Positions 8,278-17,655 are shown, numbered from the stretch's first letter. The stretch is DNA of 64,000 nucleotides from an uncultured Prevotella sp. (GCA_946624005.1 CAMORS010000005.1:1-64000); one strand, 5' to 3'. Made by a program: numbers and translations. Notes: generated from the sequence alone by a model not told the origin.

Positions 8278-9300
8278 ATGAAGAACTTAGATTGGGCAAA
8301 TCTTACGTTTAGTTACACTAAGACCAATTACAACGTCCGCTGCTACTACCGCAACGGTAAGTGGGGTGAGATTGAAATCACCTCCGACGAGTATCTTAAT
8401 ATGCACATGGCTGCCGGCTGTCTGCACTACGGACAGGAAGGCTTCGAAGGCCTGAAGGCCTATCGTGGCAAGGACGGCAAGGTGCGTCTGTTCCGTGCTG
8501 TTGACAATGCCGAGCGCTTGCAGCAGACAGCACGCGGACTGCTCATGCCGGAAGTACCGACAGAGCTGTTTATGGAAATGGCAAAGAAGGTGGTGCTGCT
8601 CAACCAGGAGTTTATCCCACCATACGAAACGGGTGCAACGCTCTATCTGCGTCCGCTGCTCATCGGTACGGGTGCCCAAGTGGGTGTCGGACCGGCCGAC
8701 GAGTATTGCTTCCTCATCTTCGTCACACCCGTAGGACCGTACTTCAAGGGTGGTTTCTCTTGCAACCCCTACGTCATCACACGTCAGTGGGACCGCGCCG
8801 CTCCACTCGGAACGGGTCGCTACAAGGTGGGTGGCAACTATGCCGCTTCGCTCCAGGCCAGCAAGTTTGCTCACGAGCACGGCTATGCTGCTGAATTCTA
8901 TGTAGACGCTAAGGAGAAGAAATACATGGACGAGTGTGGTGCTGCCAACTTCTTCGGCATCAAGGACAACACGTATATCACGCCCAAGTCGTCGTCAATC
9001 CTTCCCAGTATCACCAACCGCAGCCTCATGCAGGTGGCTGAAGACCTGGGTATGAAGGTGGAGCGCCGCCCCGTTCCCGAAGAGGAGCTCTCGACATTTG
9101 AGGAGGCCGGTGCTTGCGGAACGGCTGCCGTCATCAGCCCCATCTCGTACATCGATGACCTCGACAACGACCACCGCTATGTCTTCTCGAAGGACGGCAA
9201 GCCCGGTCCTTGGTCGGAGAAGCTTTACAACACGCTCCGCGGCATCCAGTATGGCACCGTTGAGGACAAGCACGGATGGACAACCGTAGTGATTGAGTAA
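8278..9300 (+). CDS. ilvE: branched-chain amino acid aminotransferase
   Basis: 340 residues, a complete class IV (fold type IV, PLP-dependent) aminotransferase. Visible landmarks are YGQEGFEGLKAY near the N-terminus, LYLRPLLIGTGAQVGVGPA, the PLP-lysine region GTGRYKVGGNYAAS (Lys at about residue 182), the DECGAANFFGI stretch and EEAGACGTAAVISP. It interconverts leucine, isoleucine and valine with their 2-keto acids using glutamate/2-oxoglutarate. Its own promoter lies just upstream and a palindromic repeat follows the stop, so it is probably monocistronic. Confidence 0.95.
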   Translation: MKNLDWANLTFSYTKTNYNVRCYYRNGKWGEIEITSDEYLNMHMAAGCLHYGQEGFEGLKAYRGKDGKVRLFRAVDNAERLQQTARGLLMPEVPTELFMEMAKKVVLLNQEFIPPYETGATLYLRPLLIGTGAQVGVGPADEYCFLIFVTPVGPYFKGGFSCNPYVITRQWDRAAPLGTGRYKVGGNYAASLQASKFAHEHGYAAEFYVDAKEKKYMDECGAANFFGIKDNTYITPKSSSILPSITNRSLMQVAEDLGMKVERRPVPEEELSTFEEAGACGTAAVISPISYIDDLDNDHRYVFSKDGKPGPWSEKLYNTLRGIQYGTVEDKHGWTTVVIE

Positions 9301-9317
9301 TACCTTATTATATATAA

Positions 9318-9403
9318 GAACACAGAGACGCAGAGACACAGAGTTTTTTAAATGACCCGAAACGGATTGCTTGAAATCTCTGCGTCTTTGCGTTTCTGTG
9401 TTC
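9318..9403. repeat. dispersed palindrome, copy 2
   Basis: Arms 9318-9343 and 9378-9403 form an imperfect inverted repeat around a 34-nt centre. They match the arms at 730-755/798-823 (GACGCAGAGAC... / ...GCGTCTTTGCG), while the centres differ. Here too it begins within 20 bp of a stop codon. Confidence 0.75.
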
Positions 9404-9429
9404 AGGCATTTTAAGAAAGAAAAAAAGAA

Positions 9430-11427
9430 ATGATATCGGTAGACAACCTGAAGGTGGAGTTCAGCACAAAACCGCTGTTCCAGGATGCCAGTTTCGTGGT
9501 GAACGACCACGACCGCATCGCCCTCGTGGGTAAGAATGGGGCGGGAAAAAGCACGCTGCTGAAGATTCTCTGTGGACTGCAACAGCCCACGGCAGGCACC
9601 ATTGCCATACCGAAAGACATCGTCGTCGGCTATCTGCCTCAGGTGATGAAGCTCTCCGACGACACCACCGTGCGCGAAGAGACGCGCAAAGCCTTTGCCA
9701 ACCAGACAAAGCTGAAAGAACAGCTCGAACGCATGAACCGTCAGCTCAGCGAGCGTACAGACTACGAGAGCGACGACTATATGCAGCTCGTACAGCGATA
9801 TACTGAGGAGCATGAGCGATACCTGCTGCTCGGTGCCGACAATTACGAGGCGGAGATGGAACGCACCCTCAGCGGACTAGGCTTTACACGCTCCGACCTG
9901 GACCGTCCCACCAAGGAGTTCAGCGGAGGATGGCGCATGCGTATCGAACTGGCAAAGATATTGCTGCAGAAGCCCGACGTGCTGCTGCTCGACGAGCCTA
10001 CCAACCACCTCGACATCGACAGCATACAGTGGCTCGAGCAGTTCCTTGCCCAGAGTGCCAAGGCCGTGGTACTGGTAAGCCACGACCGAGCCTTCATCAA
10101 CAACGTGACCAACCGCACACTCGAGATTTCATGCGGACGAATCGTCGACTACAAGGTGAAGTACGACGAATATGTGAAGCTGCGCGCCGAACGGCGTGAA
10201 CAACAGATACGAGCCTACGAGAATCAACAGAAGGAAATGGCCGACATGCGGGCCTTCATCGAGCGCTTCCGCTACCAGGCCACCAAAGCCGTACAGGTGC
10301 AGCAGAAGATCAAACAGTTAGAGAAGATCGTGCCTATCGAGATAGACGAGGTAGACAACCGGGCAATGCACCTGAAGTTTCCACCCTGCCTCCGTTCGGG
10401 CGACTATCCCGTCATCTGCGACGAGGTAGCAAAGGCCTATGGCGAACATCAGGTCTTTGCGGGTGTCAACCTCACCATTAAACGTGGTGAGAAGGTGGCC
10501 TTCGTCGGTAAGAACGGTGAGGGAAAGACGACGCTCGTGAAGTGTATCATGGACGAGATACCCTTCGACGGCCAGCTCAAGATTGGCCACAACGTGCAGA
10601 TAGGCTATTTCGCACAAAACCAGGCACAGCTGTTGGACGAGTCGCTCACCGTCCATCAGACCATCGACTATGTAGCCAAAGGCGACATCCGACTGCGTAT
10701 CAACGACATCCTCGGTGCTTTCATGTTCGGAGGCGAGGCTGCCGACAAGAAAGTAAAGGTGCTCAGTGGTGGTGAGCGCAGCCGATTGGCGATGATCAAA
10801 CTGCTGCTCGAACCCGTCAACCTACTCATTCTCGACGAGCCCACCAACCACCTCGACATGGCGTCGAAGGATGTGTTGAAAGAGGCCATCCTGGCTTTCG
10901 ACGGCACGGCCATCATCGTCAGCCACGACCGAGAGTTCCTCGACGGTCTTGTCACCAAGGTTTATGAGTTCGGCGGCGGACAGGTGCGCGAGCATCTCGG
11001 AGGAATCTACGACTTCCTCCGCAGTCGGAAGATTGAAGACCTCAATCAGCTGGGAGCCGTTTCATCGAGGAGCGAGGAGCATGTGGCGAGGAGTGAGAAT
11101 AATGCCGTGACGCAACAGACAGAACCGGAAGGTAATCTTGCTCCCCAAAACGAAGCCATCAGCAACAAGCTCTCCTACCTCGACCGCAAAGAACAGCAGC
11201 GCAAGGTGAAGCGCACCGAGAAGGCTGTCAAAGAATGCGAGGAGCGCATCATGAAGCTGGAAGCCCGACAGAAAGAACTCGACGACATCCTCTGCACGCC
11301 CGAAGGAGCCTGCGACATGAAGGTGGTCAGCGAATATACAGAGCTGAAAAAAAACATCGACCAAGAAACAGAGCGATGGGGACAACTCGCCGAAGAGCTC
11401 GAAACGCTTCAGGCTCAGCTCCTTTAG
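9430..11427 (+). CDS. ABC-F family ATPase
   Basis: 665 residues with two ABC domains in one chain and no membrane segment, as in the ABC-F family. Domain 1 has Walker A GKNGAGKST (about residue 36), signature SGGWRMR (about 165) and Walker B LLLDEPTNHLD. A charged linker around residues 240-310 follows. Domain 2 has GKNGEGKTT (about 361), signature LSGGERSR (about 446) and LILDEPTNHLDM. The last 90 residues form a predicted coiled coil (KEQQRKVKRTEKAVKECEERI), similar to Uup-like members. ABC-F proteins act on the ribosome in translation quality control or antibiotic protection. Which subfamily this is cannot be decided by eye. Confidence 0.92.
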   Translation: MISVDNLKVEFSTKPLFQDASFVVNDHDRIALVGKNGAGKSTLLKILCGLQQPTAGTIAIPKDIVVGYLPQVMKLSDDTTVREETRKAFANQTKLKEQLERMNRQLSERTDYESDDYMQLVQRYTEEHERYLLLGADNYEAEMERTLSGLGFTRSDLDRPTKEFSGGWRMRIELAKILLQKPDVLLLDEPTNHLDIDSIQWLEQFLAQSAKAVVLVSHDRAFINNVTNRTLEISCGRIVDYKVKYDEYVKLRAERREQQIRAYENQQKEMADMRAFIERFRYQATKAVQVQQKIKQLEKIVPIEIDEVDNRAMHLKFPPCLRSGDYPVICDEVAKAYGEHQVFAGVNLTIKRGEKVAFVGKNGEGKTTLVKCIMDEIPFDGQLKIGHNVQIGYFAQNQAQLLDESLTVHQTIDYVAKGDIRLRINDILGAFMFGGEAADKKVKVLSGGERSRLAMIKLLLEPVNLLILDEPTNHLDMASKDVLKEAILAFDGTAIIVSHDREFLDGLVTKVYEFGGGQVREHLGGIYDFLRSRKIEDLNQLGAVSSRSEEHVARSENNAVTQQTEPEGNLAPQNEAISNKLSYLDRKEQQRKVKRTEKAVKECEERIMKLEARQKELDDILCTPEGACDMKVVSEYTELKKNIDQETERWGQLAEELETLQAQLL

Positions 11428-11439
11428 CCTCGATACCAT

Positions 11440-11489
11440 CTATAGACCCTATAGCTTCTATAGTTTCTATAGCTTCTATAGCCTCTATA
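11440..11489. repeat. 9-bp tandem array (CTATAGCTT)
   Basis: Five units of CTATAGNNN plus a partial sixth, located 12 bp after the ABC-F stop and before the M13 gene. No promoter is obvious in the same gap. Confidence 0.8.
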
Positions 11490-11533
11490 AAAACCTATTC
11501 TAAAACGTTTAACATAATAAAAGAGTAAGAAAA

Positions 11534-13564
11534 ATGAAAAAAACAATGTTCACAATCATGCTGATGGCATCGACCTCTCTCGGTTCGTATGCCCAGACAG
11601 GGACCGGCATCGATCTGGCTAACCTGAACCAGACCGTTAAACCGGGTGAAGACTTCTACCAGTATGCCTGCGGCGGATGGATGAAGAACAATCCGCTGCC
11701 AGCTGCCTACTCACGCTTCGGCAGCTTCGACCAACTGCAGGAAGACAACAACAAGCGCATCAACGACATCCTTAGCGAACTGCAACGAGGCACCTACAAG
11801 GAAGGCACCGTAGAGCGCAAGCTCAGCGACTTCTACCGTTTGGCCATGGACTCCGTGCGCCGCAACAAGGAAGGTGTGGCTCCGCTCATGCCGCTCATCA
11901 ACGAGATGGAATCGGCCAAGACAGTGGAAGCCCTGCAGCAGATTATCATGAAATATGCCGACTTCGGCATCGGCGTTCCCATGCGCATTGGCTTCGGTGC
12001 TGACGAGAAGAATGCCAAGATGAACATCCTGAACATCAGCCAAGGCGGACTCGTCTTGGGACAGAAGGAGTACTACCTCGACAACGACAAGGCTACTGCC
12101 GACATCCGCAATGCCTACAAGAAGCACATCGTACGGATGTTCCAGCTCTTCGGCTTCAGCAAGAAGGAGGCTACGAAGAAGATGAACCTCATCCTCAGCT
12201 ACGAGACCGAGCTGGCCAAGGTGAGCAAGAGCCGCACCGAGATGCGCGACCCGGAAGCTAACTACAACAAGATGACGCTGCGCGACTTCCAGCAGCGCTA
12301 CCCCAACATCCCATTAGTGGTCTACCAGACATCGCAGGGCGTCAAGGAGAAAGACCTGCAGGAGATGATCGTCGGACAGCCCGCCTTCCTCGACGGTGCC
12401 AACAAGCTCATCGCTAACCACTCGGCCGACCAGCTGCGCGCCTATATGGAGTGGGATGCCATCCTCAGTGCCTCTGGCTATCTGAGCGACAAGGTGAACG
12501 CCGTCAACTTCGACTTCTTCGGAAAGACCATGCGCGGACGCCAAGAAGACTACCCCCGCTGGAAGCGCGCCACCAACCAGGTGGAGGCCGTCATGGGTGA
12601 AGCTCTCGGTAAGATGTATTGCGAGCGCTACTTCCCCGAATCGTCGAAGACTCGCATGAAGACGCTCGTACGCAACCTTCAGGTGGCACTGGCAGAGCGC
12701 ATCCTCGCTCAGACCTGGATGGAGACGGACACCAAGCTGGCTGCCTTGGCCAAGCTGAGCACCTTCTATGTAAAGATTGGCTATCCCGACAAGTGGAAGG
12801 ATATGTCTGGACTGATCATCGATCCCGAGAAGTCGTACCTCGAGAACGTCAATGCCTGCCGTAAATTCTGGAACCGTGACGAGATAGAGCGCACCGCCGG
12901 TAAGCCGGTTGACATCAACCAGTGGTTCATGACTCCGCAGACGGTCAACGCCTACTACAACCCCACCACCAACGAGATTTGCTTCCCCGCTGGCATCCTG
13001 CAGCGCCCCTTCTTCGATCCGCAGGCCGACGATGCCTTCAACTATGGTGCCATCGGTGTGGTCATCGGTCATGAGATGACACACGGCTTCGACGACCAGG
13101 GACGCCGTTTCGACAAGAACGGCAACATGACCGACTGGTGGACAGAGCAAGACGGCAAGGGCTTCGTTGAACGCACCGACCGCTATGCCGACTTCTTCTC
13201 GGCCATCAAGGTGCTGCCCGACCTCAATGCCAACGGACGACTCACTCTGGGTGAGAACCTTGCCGACCACGGAGGTCTGCAGGTGGCATGGTATGGCTAC
13301 AAGAACGCCACACGCAACAACCCGCTGCCCACCGTCGACGGTCTCACTGCCGACCAGCGCTTCTTCCTCGCCTATGCCGGCGTATGGGGACAGAACATCA
13401 CGGAGAAGGAGATTCGCAACCGCACCAAGAGCGACCCACACTCCCTTGGCGAATGGCGCGTCAATGGCGCCCTGCCCCACATCGACATGTGGTATGAAGC
13501 CTTCGGCATCAAGGAGGGCGACAAGATGTTCATCCCGAAGAGCGAGCGCCTCGACCTCTGGTAA
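11534..13564 (+). CDS. M13 family zinc metallopeptidase (neprilysin/PepO-like), exported
   Basis: 676 residues, the expected full length. A signal peptide covers about residues 1-20. The N-terminal M13 motif GEDFYQYACGGWMKNN is clear. The catalytic zinc site is GHEMTHGFDDQG (HExxH near residue 513), followed by ENLADHGG with the third zinc ligand Glu near 575. The chain ends in the conserved C-terminal tryptophan (ERLDLW). Such enzymes cut short peptides in the periplasm or at the surface. The remnant at 1490-1787 is a dead relative. The terminator at 13604-13640 closes the unit. Confidence 0.95.
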   Translation: MKKTMFTIMLMASTSLGSYAQTGTGIDLANLNQTVKPGEDFYQYACGGWMKNNPLPAAYSRFGSFDQLQEDNNKRINDILSELQRGTYKEGTVERKLSDFYRLAMDSVRRNKEGVAPLMPLINEMESAKTVEALQQIIMKYADFGIGVPMRIGFGADEKNAKMNILNISQGGLVLGQKEYYLDNDKATADIRNAYKKHIVRMFQLFGFSKKEATKKMNLILSYETELAKVSKSRTEMRDPEANYNKMTLRDFQQRYPNIPLVVYQTSQGVKEKDLQEMIVGQPAFLDGANKLIANHSADQLRAYMEWDAILSASGYLSDKVNAVNFDFFGKTMRGRQEDYPRWKRATNQVEAVMGEALGKMYCERYFPESSKTRMKTLVRNLQVALAERILAQTWMETDTKLAALAKLSTFYVKIGYPDKWKDMSGLIIDPEKSYLENVNACRKFWNRDEIERTAGKPVDINQWFMTPQTVNAYYNPTTNEICFPAGILQRPFFDPQADDAFNYGAIGVVIGHEMTHGFDDQGRRFDKNGNMTDWWTEQDGKGFVERTDRYADFFSAIKVLPDLNANGRLTLGENLADHGGLQVAWYGYKNATRNNPLPTVDGLTADQRFFLAYAGVWGQNITEKEIRNRTKSDPHSLGEWRVNGALPHIDMWYEAFGIKEGDKMFIPKSERLDLW

Positions 13565-13603
13565 ACAATTTCACCAGCAACAACGAATATAACCAACCTA
13601 TAG

Positions 13604-13640
13604 TAAATGCCGCGCCTACTCCTTGTAAGCGCGGCATTTA
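13604..13640 (+). terminator. hairpin terminator after the M13 gene
   Basis: Perfect 12-bp stem TAAATGCCGCGC / GCGCGGCATTTA (13604-13615 / 13629-13640) with a 13-nt loop. The T-run is short, so termination strength is uncertain. Confidence 0.7.
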
Positions 13641-13694
13641 ACATGGCTAAATGCGTCGTTTGTCATTCGCTAATAGCTACTGGTATTTGAAGCA

Positions 13695-13760
13695 TATACA
13701 GACTGTTTTTGCCGCATATACGGACTGTATTTGCCGCATATACGGACTGTATTTGCCGCA
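13695..13760. repeat. 22-bp tandem array A (three units)
   Basis: Three contiguous 22-bp units with core TATACGGACTGTATTTGCC, the first diverged by two bases. A partial unit precedes and another follows. Each unit contains the dyad ATAC-GGACT-GTAT. The array lies between the converging ends of the M13 and GHL10 genes. Confidence 0.9.
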
Positions 13761-13798
13761 TATACAAATTGGATGCTACGGGTAGCGTCCCTACAGGG

Positions 13799-15379
13799 TT
13801 AATGGCGCTTGATGCGGAACATGCCGATGCGGTGGGTGATCCCCTTGCGATGGAGGGAGCGCAGGGTGAAGACACCTTCGGGCAAACGACTGACGTCGAT
13901 AGTGTGATTCCTGACGTGGAGCGTAACGAGGGCATTACCGGCAAGGCTTTCCACGACAACGATGTCGGCATCAGTTTCGGGGGGAAGGGTGAGAGTGCCG
14001 TTGTTGAGAGGGAGGAGTATATTCGAGGGTGCGGGGGTTCTATTCGAGGGTGCGGGGGTGCGAGGGTACGAGGGTGCGAGATTACTATCGTAGGCTTCAT
14101 AACATTCCTCGTACCCCCGCACCTCCGTACCTTCGTACCCTCGACAATCATATCCCCGATAATCCGAACATACCACAGGGGCCTCATGGTTGAAGAGGCG
14201 GAGGAAGTCGTAGATGCCCTTCGTGTTGGCTGTCAGGAAACGGGCCCGGAAGAAGCACTGCCCCAATCCTATCTGACGGCACACGTTGAGCTGGCGGATC
14301 ATCTCCGAAAGGGGCCAGTTGCCCTCGCGGCGGTCAAGACAATAGGCTGCGAGGCCTGCTGCAACGTCTTTTCGAGGTGCGAGGTACGAGGTACGAGGTA
14401 CGAGATTACCGTCGTGCGCTTCATTACTATTCTCGTACCTCGCACCACGCACCTCGTACCTCGAGTCAGAGGCTTCCGCCCAGTCGATGGCGAAGGGGTA
14501 GAAGTTGTTGTCGCGGAAGTAAAGCATCGGGTAGAGTTGGTCCATCAGTCCGTCGCGCAACCATGCCTGGGCATCCTGGCAGACTGTGTTCAGGCAGTTC
14601 CAGCCACGTGAGGAGTAGCGCGTCAGGTCGCTGTACTTGCCTAAAGGAGAGCACGACAGCGTGATGTCGGGCTTGATACTCTTCAATCGCTGGCGAATCT
14701 GTCGGACTATACTGGTGATATGCTGTCGCCCTTGTGCCTTGTTCAGTCTGCCTTTCCAGTTCTCAGGATAGCGGATGTAATCGAGGTGGATGCCGTCGAC
14801 GTCGTAGCGGCTGGCTATCTCCGCACAGACGTCGGCGATGATGGATGCCGTCTGCGGATGGGCCGGGTTGAGATAGCCGTCGGCACCAATCTTGACGACG
14901 GCCTTCGGAAACTTCTGCCTCAGCTTTGTGCAGCCCAAAGCGTTCCATTTGCCGATAGGTATCGTCACCACCCACGCCTGCAGCTTCATCCCTCGCTTAT
15001 GACATTCCTCTACGGCGAAAGCCAATGGATCGTAGCCCGGACTGGAGCCGGGTTTGCCGCTCATGCAGCCGTCCCATGGTTCGAGGGCCGAGGGATATAT
15101 TGTCGTAGCGCGAACGCGTGTCTGCAATAATATGGTATTGATGCCGATGAGGCGCAAGCTGTCGAGCATCACCGTCAGTTCGCGCTTCTGCCGTTCGATG
15201 GTCTGCGGCGAGGTAGCATAGGTGCGCGGCCAGTCGATGCCCCCGATGGTGGCCACCCATACGGCGCGCAGCTCCTCGTCGGAAGGCTGTTGCACAGGCG
15301 CTGCTGTGGCCCCTACGGTACGCAGACAGGCCATCAGAGCCATGCCTATCAGGAAAACGATGTTGAAGAACCTTTCCAT
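13799..15379 (-). CDS. GHL10-type family 10 glycosylhydrolase-like secreted protein
   Basis: 526 residues from the start at 15379. An upstream in-frame ATG at 15433 is rejected because the promoter -7 box (15418-15411) lies between the two. A signal peptide covers about residues 1-26. The conserved GHL10 (DUF187-like) opening EELRAVWVATIGGIDWPRTY is followed by LQTRVRATTIYPSALEPW and YDVDGIHLDYIRYP, a TIM-barrel with candidate acidic residues. These proteins are thought to act on cell-wall or complex glycans, but no precise substrate can be named. Two in-frame palindromic insertions interrupt the chain, at residues about 305-335 (14373-14464) and 410-451 (14027-14150). The second lies in the linker before a T9SS-like tail. 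Confidence 0.88.
   Translation of the reverse strand: MERFFNIVFLIGMALMACLRTVGATAAPVQQPSDEELRAVWVATIGGIDWPRTYATSPQTIERQKRELTVMLDSLRLIGINTILLQTRVRATTIYPSALEPWDGCMSGKPGSSPGYDPLAFAVEECHKRGMKLQAWVVTIPIGKWNALGCTKLRQKFPKAVVKIGADGYLNPAHPQTASIIADVCAEIASRYDVDGIHLDYIRYPENWKGRLNKAQGRQHITSIVRQIRQRLKSIKPDITLSCSPLGKYSDLTRYSSRGWNCLNTVCQDAQAWLRDGLMDQLYPMLYFRDNNFYPFAIDWAEASDSRYEVRGARYENSNEAHDGNLVPRTSYLAPRKDVAAGLAAYCLDRREGNWPLSEMIRQLNVCRQIGLGQCFFRARFLTANTKGIYDFLRLFNHEAPVVCSDYRGYDCRGYEGTEVRGYEECYEAYDSNLAPSYPRTPAPSNRTPAPSNILLPLNNGTLTLPPETDADIVVVESLAGNALVTLHVRNHTIDVSRLPEGVFTLRSLHRKGITHRIGMFRIKRH
14027..14150. repeat. in-frame palindromic element, copy B
   Basis: Inside the GHL10-type gene. Arms of GAGGGTGC/GAGGGTAC units surround the core CGAGATTACTATCGTAGGC...CTCGTAC. 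In the coding frame it gives YEECYEAYDSNLAPSYPRT and further PRTPAPS copies. The core aligns with 14373-14464 and 26080-26182. Confidence 0.85.
14373..14464. repeat. in-frame palindromic element, copy A
   Basis: Same gene as copy B. Arms consist of 7-bp units GAGGTAC/GAGGTGC and their complement, and the core is CGAGATTACCGTCGTGCGC...CTCGTAC. The encoded peptide is YENSNEAHDGNLVPRTSYL, the same frame as the other copies. Confidence 0.85.
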
Positions 15380-15410
15380 TGCTTGTTTTTTGAAGTGTAT
15401 AGTAAAGGTG

Positions 15411-15442
15411 CAAATATACGAACTTTCTGCCAAACGGCCAAA
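15411..15442 (-). promoter_or_regulatory. promoter of the GHL10-type gene
   Basis: On the minus strand, TTTG (15442-15439), 20 bp, then TATATTTG (15418-15411): a perfect TTTG / TAnnTTTG pair 32 bp from the start codon at 15379. Confidence 0.8.
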
Positions 15443-15506
15443 GATTGCTCCAGAAAAGAGAGAAAAAGATTACTTTTCATGCAGATGATGAAAAAAAAAC
15501 GAAACT

Positions 15507-15539
15507 TCTGTGTTGTTTAAGAAATTCTTTGTAAATTTG
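15507..15539 (+). promoter_or_regulatory. probable promoter of the 7TM-HD gene
   Basis: TAAATTTG at 15532-15539 fits the -7 consensus. The -33 element is weak (TCTG at 15507-15510). The ATG lies 34 bp downstream. Confidence 0.55.
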
Positions 15540-15572
15540 CACATTCTTTTAACCGGCTAACCGACAAAAAGT

Positions 15573-17624
15573 ATGAGCAAGATAAGTATTCCACGCAACA
15601 ATTATTGGCGCAACATGATGACACGTCTGGCCATCATCATCGTCTCTGTCATCCTCATCGTATGGGCGCTGCCTCGCGACAACGGTCCGCAGCTGCGCTA
15701 CGACGTTTCGAAACCGTGGATGTACGGTTCGCTCATCGCCAAGTTCGACTTCCCCATCTATAAGACCGACGAAGCCCTCAAGGCCGAGGAAGACAGCATC
15801 ATGAACACCTTCGAGCCTTACTACAACTACGACGCCGAGGTGGAGACGGAGCAAATAACGCGCTTCCGCGAGAAGTACGGCGACGGCATTCCCGGGTTGC
15901 CCAACAACTTTGTAGGCATCATCACCGACCGCCTGCACCGGCTCTACCAGGCAGGCATCATGGCACCGGCAGAGTATTCGGAAATCTTCAAAGACTCTAC
16001 CAACATGGTGCGCGTCGTGAGTGGCAAGCGCGCCACCAACATCCAGATCAACTGCATCTACTCGACCATCGCTGCCTACGAGCAGCTCTTCATGGACGAA
16101 CGTCTTGCACCCCAACGGCAACAGCTGCAGCAATGCAACCTCAACGAGTATATCGTGCCCAATCTTATCTACGACAAAGAGCGCAGCGAGACGGAGAAGA
16201 CCGACCTGCTCAGCTCCATCGCCATCGCTTCGGGCATGGTGCTCACGGGGCAGAAGATTATCGACCGCGGCGAGATAGTCGACGAACACTTGTACCGCGT
16301 GCTCAGCTCGTTCGAACGCGAGACTAAGCGACGCAGTGCCGCCTCCAACGAGATATCGTCGACCATCGCCGGACAAGCCATCTTCGTGCTCATCTTCATC
16401 GCGCTGTTCACCATCTACCTCGTCTTGTTCCGCACCGACTATTTCGAGCATCCGCGCTCGCTGCTGATGGTCTACTCGTTCATCACCGTCTTCCCCATCA
16501 TCGTCTCGCTCATGGTGAGCCACAGCTTCTTCAGCGTCTACATACTGCCCTTGGCCATCGCGCCCATCTTCATACGCGTCTTCCTCGACTCCAGAACGGC
16601 CTTCGTGGCCCACGTGGTCATGGTGATGATTTGCGCCGCTGCCGTGAAATACCAGTATGAGTTTATCATCATCCAGCTCGTGGCCGGCATGGTGGCCATC
16701 TACTCACTGCGCGAACTGTCCAACCGTGCCCAGCTGTTCAAGGCTGCCCTGCTCGTCACCATCATGTCGTGCGCCGTCTATTTTGCCATGCAGCTGATGC
16801 AAGACAATTCCATCATGGCTATGGACCACTCGATGTACAAGTACCTGGCTGTCAACGGTGTGCTCCTGCTCTTTGCCTACCCCCTGATGTGGGGTGTCGA
16901 GAAGATGTTTGGCTTCACCTCCGATGTGACGCTCATCGAACTGTCGAACACTTCGAAAGACCTGATGCGCAAGCTGTCGGAAGAAGCTCCCGGAACCTTC
17001 CAGCACTCCATCATGGTGAGCAACCTTGCCGCTGCCATCGCCAACCGCATCGGAGCCAACTCGCAGCTGGTACGTACCGGCGCGCTCTATCACGACATCG
17101 GAAAGATGCAGAACCCCGTGTTCTTCACCGAAAACCAAGCTGGCGTCAATCCTTTGGAGAAGATGACGCGCATCGAAGCGGCACAGATCATCATCAGCCA
17201 CGTCAACGAGGGCATCAAACTGGCTGAGCGCCACAACCTGCCCACCGAGATCAAGGACTTCATCCTGACGCACCACGGCTACGGTCTGGCCAAGTATTTC
17301 TACATCAGCTATAAGAACGAGCATCCCAACGAAGAAGTAGACGAAGACCTCTTCCGCTATCCCGGCCCCAACCCTTTCACACGCGAACAGGCCATTCTCA
17401 TGATGAGCGATGCCGTGGAGGCAGCCTCGCGCTCGCTCACCGAGTATACCGAGGAAAGCATCAGCACGTTGGTGAACAAGATTATCGACACACAGGTGAA
17501 CGATGGCTACTTCCGCGACTGCCCCATCACCTTCCGCGACATCAAGCTGGCCAAGCAGGTGCTCATCGAACGCCTCAAAGGCATCTACCACACCCGCATC
17601 AGCTACCCATCGCTCAAGAGCTAA
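15573..17624 (+). CDS. 7TM-HD family phosphohydrolase (PgpH-like, probable c-di-AMP phosphodiesterase)
   Basis: 683 residues with the layout of PgpH: one N-terminal membrane segment (about residues 18-35), an extracytoplasmic 7TMR-HDED region, then a block of several hydrophobic segments (about residues 265-440) and a cytoplasmic HD domain. The HD motif appears as GALYHDIGKMQNP (about residue 505), with HVNEGIKLAERH and FILTHHG supplying further metal ligands. Homologues hydrolyse cyclic di-AMP and so affect osmotic and wall homeostasis. That substrate is inferred from family knowledge. A perfect 15-bp inverted repeat (17656-17694) lies just after the stop. Confidence 0.88.
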   Translation: MSKISIPRNNYWRNMMTRLAIIIVSVILIVWALPRDNGPQLRYDVSKPWMYGSLIAKFDFPIYKTDEALKAEEDSIMNTFEPYYNYDAEVETEQITRFREKYGDGIPGLPNNFVGIITDRLHRLYQAGIMAPAEYSEIFKDSTNMVRVVSGKRATNIQINCIYSTIAAYEQLFMDERLAPQRQQLQQCNLNEYIVPNLIYDKERSETEKTDLLSSIAIASGMVLTGQKIIDRGEIVDEHLYRVLSSFERETKRRSAASNEISSTIAGQAIFVLIFIALFTIYLVLFRTDYFEHPRSLLMVYSFITVFPIIVSLMVSHSFFSVYILPLAIAPIFIRVFLDSRTAFVAHVVMVMICAAAVKYQYEFIIIQLVAGMVAIYSLRELSNRAQLFKAALLVTIMSCAVYFAMQLMQDNSIMAMDHSMYKYLAVNGVLLLFAYPLMWGVEKMFGFTSDVTLIELSNTSKDLMRKLSEEAPGTFQHSIMVSNLAAAIANRIGANSQLVRTGALYHDIGKMQNPVFFTENQAGVNPLEKMTRIEAAQIIISHVNEGIKLAERHNLPTEIKDFILTHHGYGLAKYFYISYKNEHPNEEVDEDLFRYPGPNPFTREQAILMMSDAVEAASRSLTEYTEESISTLVNKIIDTQVNDGYFRDCPITFRDIKLAKQVLIERLKGIYHTRISYPSLKS

Positions 17625-17655
17625 AAATCAGTCATTCAGACTCCCTTCATCGTTA

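Noticed and set aside
13695..13760. 22-bp arrays as CRISPR or guide-RNA arrays
   Set aside because: Units are directly adjacent without unique spacers, and no cas or related nuclease genes are nearby.
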